Assembly: GCA_024220525.1 (NCBI GenBank)
Contig: JAMYWO010000067.1
Location: 97,294-111,234 of the forward strand
Source: Cochliopodium minus
Taxonomy: Eukaryota > Discosea > Himatismenida > Cochliopodiidae
Direction of reading: 5' to 3'
DNA: 13,941 nt
The notes below the pieces were generated by a model. It had not been told where the DNA came from. It saw nothing but the letters and a program-made list of their open reading frames with translations, and made no database searches. The position numbers and the translations under genes are program-made. Each line of letters begins with the position of its first letter. The first letter of the stretch is position 1. Of this stretch, positions 1 through 7,852 are shown in pieces.

Positions 1-68
1 TTTTATTTTTTATTTTTTATTTTTTATTTTTTATTTTTTATTTTTTATTTTTTATTTTTTATTTTTTA
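1..68. repeat. T6A heptamer microsatellite inside an intron
   Basis: An A falls every seventh base (5, 12, 19 and so on to 68) in an otherwise pure T run, giving nearly ten copies of TTTTTTA. It lies in the intron that ends with AG at 98-99, so it is the polypyrimidine-rich end of that intron. Its extent to the left is unknown because the window starts inside it. Confidence 0.95.
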
Positions 69-521
69 TTCATTTTTTTATTTCTATTTTTTATTTTAGG
101 GATGCGTACATAGTGATAGAAATGGTGTCTTACGACATGAGCAACGCTTTGGAAACTTGCGAATTCAACACCTCCGTTTGTACCTTCTCTTTTAGTAAGG
201 GCTCCTCAGAAGTGGTTGCTCTCAGTGCTGCTCTCAGTGATGATCAAAACCAAATTTTTGTTGTAGATTACAAACTTGATGTAAAATTTTATTTTTTTTT
301 TATTTTTATTTTTTTATTTTTTTTAATTTTTTTTTTGAAGGGTCGTCTTAATTTTTACTTTGCCATTTTTGGAGGGGTGGTTGGTGCTTGCGTTGTAAAA
401 AATTTTTTTAAAAAATATTCTTGTTTTCACATACTTTTTAATCACTTATTAGATTATTGGATTTTTGGTGTTTATCATTGGGATATTTGTTAGAAGAAGA
501 AACCAATATACATCAATGTGA
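1..521 (+). CDS. 3' end of a type I single-pass membrane protein (5' partial)
   Basis: Inferred exons are 100-280, 341-394 and 453-521, ending in TGA at 519-521; the coding part continues beyond the left edge through the intron that fills 1-99. Introns 281-340 (60 nt) and 395-452 (58 nt) are both phase 0 with GT...AG borders. The first exon encodes about 60 mostly polar residues with two cysteines, ending in DYKLD, which I read as an extracytoplasmic domain. The last two exons together encode one hydrophobic helix of about 26 residues (YFAIFGGVVGACV joined to IIGFLVFIIGIFV). It is followed by RRRNQYTSM and the stop, so the protein would have a very short basic cytoplasmic tail. The splice in the middle of the helix restores a perfect membrane segment, which supports the junction. 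I do not recognise the family. Membrane topology is well supported; function is unknown. Confidence 0.7.
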
Positions 522-626
522 TCACAACTTAATCAAATATTCTCTCAAAAAATTAAAATTTTTTGAAATATTTCCTTTTTATTTTTCCAAAAATGTTCAA
601 AATTTTTTTTTTTTAAAATAAGTTTT

Positions 627-1799
627 TTAATTTTTCAAAAAAATTTCTTTTCCATTCTCGAGAATGTGAATGAGGTCGTCCAACCTCTTGATGATGATGT
701 CCGCTTGGTCCAAGTAAGATTGGTTGTAATCGTTTTCGATCAAAGCTATTAAATTCCCTGCATTTTTTGCACATCTTAGATCGTCCATAGAATCTCCTGT
801 TAAAAAAAAAAATAAAAAATTAAAAAAAATAAAATAAAAATAAAAAATTTTTGTTGACCCACAAACAAAATTTCATCGCTTTTAATTGATAATTTGTCAG
901 AAACAAATAACGAAGGTTCTCCACTTGGTTTGTATGGTTTGAATTCTCTAAAGAGAACGTTTAAATTTATAAAAAAAAATTGAATTAAAATGATTTTTGG
1001 TTTACCTACTCACAATCAAATTGAAATCAAGTATTTTATGGTTCACAGCTTTTTGTTTTTTAGAATAATTGCTGGTATATTTCTCAGAGATATAATTTCT
1101 AAAGTGCTAAAAATAAATAAAAATATTTGAAAAATAAAATATTTGAAAAATAAAATATTTGAAAAATATTTTTTACTGTAACGCTTTTTTCACTGTTTCT
1201 TGTTACAATAGCTTTTTGAATTTCTGTTGAATGTAAATACTCAAAGAGCTTAAAAAGTCCTGTTTTTAGATTTAGTTTTGAAATAAACTTATTTTTAAAT
1301 TAAAAAATACCTTTTTGATGTTTTCCTTCTTCTAGTTTTACTCTTCCTTCCTCTTTAATAATTTTTTTTTTTATCAATAAAATCACGGTAAAAAAAATTT
1401 TATACCTTCAAGATCATCTATTATTTTCATGGCTTTCTCCATTTCTTCCTTTTCATATTTTGAGATTCTAATTCAATAAACAAATTTAATATATATGCAT
1501 TGTTATTATCTTTATTTTAAAGAAAGATAAATCATAATAGAATGCTATAACGATAGATTTATGAATTATGGTTTAAGATCTTCAATTTATAATATAATTA
1601 TTTTTAACGTCAAAATTTACATATCAAGTACATCTCCATTCTCTATCCCCAGATTATTTCTCATCTTCTTAAAATCAATGAGATGTGGATCTGTCAAGGT
1701 GCCATCCATATCGAATATGATGCCTCTGATTTTGATATGTTTGGAGATGCCATTATTGTTGTTGATGACATTTTTATGGGAACTCAAAAAAGCTTTCAT
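627..1799 (-). CDS. HAD-superfamily phosphatase (phosphoglycolate-phosphatase-like), seven exons
   Basis: Exons in coding order: 1799-1621, 1467-1406, 1352-1311, 1259-1177, 1106-1006, 947-859, 796-627 (stop TAA 629-627); 726 nt, 241 residues. All six introns (153, 53, 51, 70, 58, 62 nt) have GT...AG borders and keep frame. Motif I is FDMDGTLT with nucleophile D30 and acid/base D32. Motif II is T114 in VTRNS, motif III is K162 in PYKPSG, and motif IV is GDSMDD (D187, D191), whose first glycine codon is made by the last splice. The cap between motifs I and II is a short helical C1-type insertion (about residues 45-95). The set is that of soluble Mg2+-dependent HAD hydrolases acting on small phosphate esters. 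The phrase after motif I (DPHLIDFKKM) resembles the Gph-like subgroup; the substrate cannot be read from sequence. No signal peptide is seen. Start chosen: the first ATG giving a short Asn-rich leader before motif I. The gene lies 113 bp downstream of the PAQR stop and converges on the plus-strand gene with 105 bp between stops. Confidence 0.9.
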
Positions 1800-1912
1800 A
1801 TTTTTTTATGATAAATCTTCAAGAAACATTTAAATAAATTTTCTAACAAAAAAAAATGCCAAGAAATAATCTATAATAATACACAATTTATTTTTTTTTT
1901 TCTTGGAGAGAG

Positions 1913-4054
1913 TTAAACAGTACATGCAGGGAGAATGTGCATCTTTGTGTAAGAAGGCAATGTGATGCAAGTGGAGTACTGAACGTAAGCAGCTAAAAGG
2001 ACATTCACATGAAAGATGAAATGAGAGTTGAAAATGAGGTCAAACTTTGCAGGCATAAACTTTTCGGGGATACGCATCATATAAATCTAAACAAGAAATT
2101 TTCGAATTAATTTTTACACAAAAATTATTCATAGACACTTACAATCACACCACTCAAATACAGAATAAAAATAAACTAGATGTAAAAAAAAAAAAAAATA
2201 AAAAACGAGAAAACCAATTTGAAGATTTTTCAATAAAATATCAAAAAAAAAATTAAAAAAAAAAATCAAAAAAAATCAAAAAAAAAATAATGATAAAAAA
2301 AAAAAAATTAATTAATTTTTTTGTTACAACAAGATTTTTGAAGACAGGGAACATCACAGAAAAAGAAGTGAGATAGATGGAGTGGGGGATGGGAACTATG
2401 GCGAACATACCCAAACAAATGAAAAGCAAGCCGCGGAAAGTCTGGTACTCGGGCCCGTTAACGAAAGGAATCCAGGAGATGCAGATTGTAACCAAAGAAA
2501 ACACTGAGACCACTATCAAATAGAAATATGCTATTTTTGGTGTACAAGCAAACATGTGTACTGATGATACATAAAAAAAATTTAGATTAAATAAAAGAGA
2601 ATAATTTAGACCAAAAAAAAAGTTTAATAATGATTTTTCAACAAAAAATAAAAAATAATAAATAAAAATAAAAATAAACTTTAAAAAAATAAAAAAATAA
2701 AAATTTTTAAAAAATAAAAAATAAAATAAAAATAAACTTTAAAAATTTATATTTTGGATGTAAAAATTTTTAAAAAAATAAAAAATAAAATAATATAATA
2801 TAATAGAAACTTTTCAAATAAAAAATGTAAAAAAGAAAAAAAAAATTAAAAAATTCAAATTTTATAAAAAAAAAATGAAGAAACTTAAATTATAAAATTT
2901 TTTATGAATTTACTCATGAAAGGGAAATAAGAAGACAAGACCATGATTGAGATAGCGCTGTAATCCAATTTTGCTGTCAAAGTATATACAAATTTGTTGG
3001 TGCAACATAACAGATGATAAGAAGTGGAAGCAACAAACAAAATTTCTTTTAAAATAAAAATAAATGAAATGAAAAAAATAAGAAATAAATAAATAAATAA
3101 TAAAAAATAAAAAATAAATAAATAAATAATAAAAAATAAAAAATAAATGAAAATAAAAAATAAAAAAAAATAAAAAATCTAAAAATATATAAACTAAACT
3201 AAAAATATTTACGAGCTCCAATAAAGAATACCAAAAATGCAATGTTCACCCAGTTGCTTTCTAAGGACAGTGGATTGAGAAACACTTTGACCATGAAATA
3301 AAAAAACAAAAAAAATCCCAGAAGATCTAAACAAAATTAGAAAAAAAATAAAAAATTTATCAAAAGAAAATTTTTTTTTTACGAGTCCAAACATTAAAAC
3401 TCTCATTGTGCACTATTCCATGATTTAAAATTTCATGTTAAAAATCAATATAACAGTAAAAAATTGAGATTTACTTTGGAAGAGAGAAATGATGGCTTGT
3501 TTGATGGTGTACTTAAAACGATATCCATCTACTATCCAAAAGTTTCTGTATGTAAAAATATTAAATAAAAAAAAAAATTTAACTTTAGAAAATTAAGAAT
3601 GAATTTTTTTTTCTATTTAAACCCTTGATAATAATATGGTAATTCTGTGAATGTACGTAGCCCATTTTGTTCTTTATTGGATTTAAATTTTGATCTTGGA
3701 TCCCTTTTCGCTTTGAAATCTTCATTGTTCTCGTTCTTGTGTATGATGCAAGGATCTTCAACCCATGGAACATTTAATCTTGGCATGTGTGCTAATTATG
3801 AAATGTCAATAAATGTTGTTTATAAATATATTTATAATATAATATTGTGATGATAATAATAGGTATATTCTGAATTCATAGATTGATTCAAATGATTCTG
3901 ATTTATCTATTTTATTTTATTGAAAAGAATTTTCATAAGAATTTTTTGTGATTCATTTTTGAGTTTTACCTTCCTTCCTGAATAAATAACACATTATTAA
4001 AAATATGGCCAAGAGAATGAAATAAATAATCAATATTCCATTCAAATCAAACAT
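1913..4054 (-). CDS. PAQR / hemolysin III-family seven-helix membrane protein, copy A
   Basis: Inferred exons in coding order: 4054-3970, 3791-3623, 3545-3475, 3412-3383, 3326-3213, 3045-2914, 2560-2328, 2175-2143, 2086-1913; 1041 nt, 346 residues. Family marks: VDGYR, then HNESFNVWTH (residues 110-119), S-x3-H in TM2 (S163, H167), LDY with D184 in TM3, and PEKF followed by SHFIFH in TM7 (H311, H315). In PAQR proteins three histidines bind zinc, and together with the Ser and Asp form a ceramidase-like site; all are kept here, so an active membrane hydrolase or receptor is plausible. Exon 1 adds a separate N-terminal membrane helix (about residues 6-24) before the core. An ATG inside exon 2 (residue 31, after an upstream in-frame TAA in unspliced DNA) would give a shorter form without that helix. 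I prefer the long form because copy B has the same first exon, with the same splice phase. The ligand is unknown. Confidence 0.88.
3046..3212 (-). repeat. Simple-sequence-rich intron 5 of PAQR copy A, with a 29 bp tandem unit
   Basis: This 167 nt intron is built of AAAT and AAAAAT steps (plus-strand reading). From about 3098 to 3155 a 29 bp pattern (TAATAAAAAATAAAAAAT plus three AAAT-type steps) is repeated about twice, with matching T positions at 3098/3127, 3101/3130, 3108/3137 and 3115/3144. The tract is short and likely prone to length change. Confidence 0.7.
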
Positions 4055-4171
4055 TGGACACTATTCGGCAGAATTTTTTTATTTTTTTTCATCAGGTATA
4101 AAAATTGAGGATGAATAAATTATTTATTTATTTATAAATTTTGTAAACATGTTTCAAGAAGGCAGATCTTT

Positions 4172-5697
4172 TTATTTAGAGATTGCCATTTGTTGTTCAT
4201 AAAAACCTATATTATCTTTCACTCTATCAGAGTGAAAAATAGCTTCCAAATTTTCACAAGCTTCCAAACCTTCTTGAAACTTTTTGGCATAGAATCCGCA
4301 AGTCTTTTAAAATTTGAAAAAAAAAATATATAAGATGAAAAATAAGATAAAAATAAAACTTACACACATTTCATCGCTTGGTTTTACCAAGTAATCAAGA
4401 GGTATAATATAATAATCAGGAGGAGGAGGATAGTTTTTTATAGACATTTGAGAAGACACAAAGCAATCTTCAAATTTGTTTTGCAACCTAAGGTAAAAAG
4501 CCATCTTAGTAAGAGCTTCAGAACGACTAGGAATCAGTTCAACTGCTAATTTGAGTTGTTTTAAGGCTCTTTCGTAATTTTTGTTGTCTTCAAAGATGTA
4601 CACAGCAGTGAGGTAACGAGCTATATAAAGTTCTTGAACAAAAGATTTTTTATTCTCCAATTTTTCTAAGAATGTAAAATATAAATGTTTATTTTTTCCA
4701 ATAATAAGAAATTAAACGGTTTATTGGTTTTTTATCTAAATTTTTTTTTTATTGATTATTTTTACCTAACTTTGCAAATTCCTCTATAGCTTCTTTCTTT
4801 TTGTTTTCATGGAACAACATCTTCCCTAAGTGGAATGTATAAAATGGATTTTGCGGATTGGCTGCCAACTCTTGATTTATGATTTCGAAATTTACAGATG
4901 TCTTAGATTTTTGTCTGCTAATTTTTAAATTCTTTTGTGCTTTCCTTATATATTTCAATTCTTTTATAAGGTGAAAATCTCCAAAAACGGATCCCTTCCT
5001 AATATAATTGGATTAAATTCATGTCAATTTTAATATCATTTACCATTCAAAAACATCTGGATTAGGCAACAATGCAACTTTATTATTTGTCCAAAATTCT
5101 TCTTTTTCTATGATTGTATAATATTCATTCTTGCGGAGAAATTTTTTGTTGAATATTGAATTTATTTCTAATTTTTGATCTCCTTGAATGGCCAACACGA
5201 AATAATTTTCCTTATAATTCTCTTTGTATTTCTCTCTGTATTTTTTCTTTGATGATGAGATTTCATTCAAACATAAATTTCTATTGTGATCATATTTCTT
5301 CCATTCATGTTTAAATATATCGATTTTTTTTTTGGATTTTTTGGCCCATTCTTGTGCCAATTGTAATCTTAAGATTATTTTTTGGAGATAATTTTTTTAA
5401 AATGTCTTTTCATAAATATATTCAATTTTCTCACCCATTATCATTTGATCCAGCATCACATACTGTAATTTCATCAACCAAGTGAATAAAACTATCAAGA
5501 GTATTCCAAACAAATGGCTCATCTTTCCTCAACATTACATTGAGGATGATTTTGTTTTCCATGAGATCATTACTTTCCAAATTGGCAAGATTTCTCTCCT
5601 TGTTTTGGTTATCCATATAGATATAGAAGGAAAAATTAAAGAAAATAAGAAAAATGGCTAAGAACTTCAAATGATTATAAACAAAATCCAAGCACAT
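4172..5697 (-). CDS. Membrane-anchored GT2-like glycosyltransferase with C-terminal TPR-like repeats
   Basis: Exons in coding order: 5697-5435, 5367-5044, 4998-4766, 4665-4364, 4303-4172; 1254 nt, 417 residues; the splices keep frame. Residues 8-28 form a hydrophobic signal anchor near the N-terminus, predicting a type II, Golgi/ER-lumen enzyme. A second in-frame ATG (residue 28) would give a version without the anchor. The GT-A core starts with LNVMLRKDEP (about 52-61) and DEITVCDAGSNDNG (75-88), the nucleotide-sugar-binding pattern usually written KNE...VDTGSTD. YDHNRNLCL (113-121) matches the FxHNR segment of this GT2 subgroup. The metal-binding DXD would fall in AIQGDQKLEI, where the first Asp is Gln149 and only D151 remains. 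Residues about 246-350 contain TPR-like helix pairs (FHLGKMLFHENKKKEAI and YERALKQLKLAVELIP). GT2 plus TPR is a known bacterial, protist and giant-virus combination. The donor may be UDP-sugar, but the acceptor is unknown and the Gln change leaves activity in doubt. It starts 76 bp after the PAQR B stop. Confidence 0.83.
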
Positions 5698-5773
5698 TTA
5701 AAAACAAATCTGAGAAAAAATCAAAAAAAGCTATTTTTTTTTATTTCTGAAATAAGGAAAATAATTTAATTTT

Positions 5774-7437
5774 TTAACATTTTGATAATAAATTTGCTTC
5801 GGACCATTGAGGCAGTCTTGAACACATAACATAGTGAATGTAGGAAGCAAAAACAACGTTAAAATGAAAAATAAAATGAGAATTGAGATAGTTATCATAT
5901 TTCGAAGGACTAAACTTTTCGGGAACTCTGAGAATGTAAAGCACAGCACCTACAGCATAAAGTGTTGTCGTGAACTAACAAAAAAAAAATATTATTTTTA
6001 AAAATAAATAAAAAATGTTCAGTTACAAAAACTTTGATGAAAACAGGCTTCATTATTTCAAAAGAAGTTAAATACACTGCATGTGGAAGTGGCATAACAG
6101 TTATTAAACTGTACCCCAAAAACAAAATGCCTTTTTTTTTTTGAATTAAATAATTGATAATTATAAATTAAAAATGAATTTTTAATGAATATCAAAATAA
6201 ATAATAATAAATAATAAAATTAAAATATTTTATAAAAATTTACCTCTCAAAGCTATGTACCTTGGAGTTTGGAAAAAATCCAACCAACTCACGATGACAG
6301 TGAGTATTCCTCCAACAGTCACTGAGGTCAAATAAAAGAAGGCCCAATTTGTGTTGCATCTGAACAAATGGAAAAAACTATTTTTTTTTAACGTGTTTTA
6401 TTAAATTTTTTATAAAAAATTACGGAGAATAACAAGAAGTAGTAATCATAATAGAAATGGCTGTATAATCCTAATTTAATATTTTTTAATCTTTTTTAAA
6501 CAATTTTTTTTGAAGAAATAATTTTTCTTTTACTAATTTTGCAGCTATGGTGTAAAAGTTTCTTCCAATTGATTGAAACAAGTGGAAAGATCCAGAGATG
6601 ATAAACAAAACTTTACATACAAATAAAAAATTTAAAAAAAAATTTAAAAAAAAATTTCACTTTGTGCTCCAATCAAATAAATCAAAAAAGTGATTCCCAC
6701 AAAATCTTACAAAACAAAAATTTAATAAAAATTTTTTTTTTTGTGTTTTTGGTACCATTCGTCATGATAGCAAGATTCCCTTTTATCATAAAATAAAAAA
6801 ACAAAAGGAAACCACCCAAATCTACCAAAAATTAATGAAATAAAAAATTAGTGATTTATTTGTTTTCTTTTTTTTTTTTAAAATAATCTTTACGTGACCA
6901 GACATTCCAAAATTCATTATGATGTATTTCAAACAATGATATCAATGATCTCATGAAAGAATAATCGAATCGGTATCCATCCACAATATAAATATTTCTA
7001 TCATATTAATCGAAATATAAAAAATTTGATAAGGGTTTATGGAAATCTTGAAAACTGATTTACCCCTTTAAAATAAATTTTAATTTTCAGGAAAATATAG
7101 AAAGCAGATGTTGACAAATATTTTTTTCTTGCCTGTAAAAAATATGGTACTTCTGTGAAAGTACGAAGCCCATGTTGTTCTTTGTTTGATTTAAATTTTG
7201 ATCTGGGATCTCTTTTCGCGACAAAATTTTCTTTTTTTTCATTTTGGTGCATGATGCATGGATCTTCAGCCCATGGAACATTATATTTCGCTATTGAAAT
7301 ATGATTGAATAAAACAAGTTTTTGATTGATCGAAAAACATTACGTTCTTTCAAGTATTTTCTGTTTAAATAACAATAAAATATGAATATGAAAAGAATGA
7401 GATAATATGTGATGGCCAGTTGATCCAAGTGATCCAT
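5774..7437 (-). CDS. PAQR / hemolysin III-family seven-helix membrane protein, copy B
   Basis: Inferred exons in coding order: 7437-7344, 7290-7116, 6997-6894, 6821-6756, 6705-6661, 6610-6534, 6470-6424, 6377-6244, 6130-6027, 5974-5774; 1047 nt, 348 residues. It aligns end to end with copy A: NVPW.EDPCI, AKRDPRSKFKSNKEQ, VDGYR, HNEFWNVWSH (116-125), S-x3-H (S167, H171), LDY (D188), RVPEKF and NSHFIFH (H315, H319). All zinc and catalytic-site residues are present. Exon 1 encodes an extra N-terminal helix (about residues 9-24, then NRKYLKE). Without it the gene would lack a start, because the codon matching copy A's internal ATG is ATA here. The donor ending exon 2 is the weakest call: GTCAAC at 7115 gives the right phase and a 118 nt intron, but a nearby GC donor could compete. 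The two copies differ in intron number and place. The gene is transcribed away from the multidomain gene at 7853. Confidence 0.87.
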
Positions 7438-7852
7438 TTATTTTTCAAATATCTATTCCTATTATCGTCAATATGTGAGGGAGGAAGAAAATTTTAACAA
7501 ATTAAAATTTTTTTTTTTTATTCCTTTGAATATAAGTTTCAAAGATAGCGAATATAATAAGAATGTGTGAAAGAGGAAATAATAATCTTGATCTTCAATA
7601 TATTAAGTAAAATTTATATCCCTTTAACAAATGAAATTTTTTTTATAAACTTTATCGAGTAAACAGTAAAAACCAAGAATCGCATCGAAATTAAAACAAA
7701 AAATAAAATATTTATCTTTCTAATTAAGATATGTTATTCTCGGGCATAATGAGCACCCACACTAAAATTTTTTGTAAAATCATTTGAATGCATTATAATG
7801 ATAAAGTGATTTCAATTATACAGTAATCAACATAAAATTTTCAAATAAAAAA
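7438..7852. promoter_or_regulatory. Divergent intergenic region, presumed two-way promoter
   Basis: These 415 bp separate the start codons of PAQR copy B (minus) and the multidomain gene (plus). It is the only gap above 160 bp in the window. I see no ORF of note, no tRNA-like fold and no repeat beyond short A and T runs (for example 7507-7520). The plus-strand start has an A-rich leader (AAAAAAATGG), and the first in-frame stop upstream is only about 50 bases away, with no other ATG between. Promoter function is inferred from position only; no specific factor site is recognised. Confidence 0.45.

Noticed and set aside
1-68. T6A tract as a telomere or chromosome end
   Set aside because: It lacks G, lies inside an intron with a proper acceptor, and a similar tract at the other edge is also intronic.
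113-493. 126-codon frame at the left edge as one continuous gene
   Set aside because: It reads through an intron (Phe/Leu-rich run at about 285-340) and starts at a GTG; splicing gives a clean membrane helix instead.
2910-3242. 110-codon minus frame very rich in Phe and Tyr
   Set aside because: It is intron 5 of PAQR copy A read through; only its ends overlap coding exons, in another frame.
5774-7437. PAQR copy B as a pseudogene, because its codon matching copy A's internal ATG is ATA and the reading is broken many times
   Set aside because: Every break is a frame-keeping GT...AG intron, and an upstream exon supplies an ATG and a helix matching copy A's first exon.
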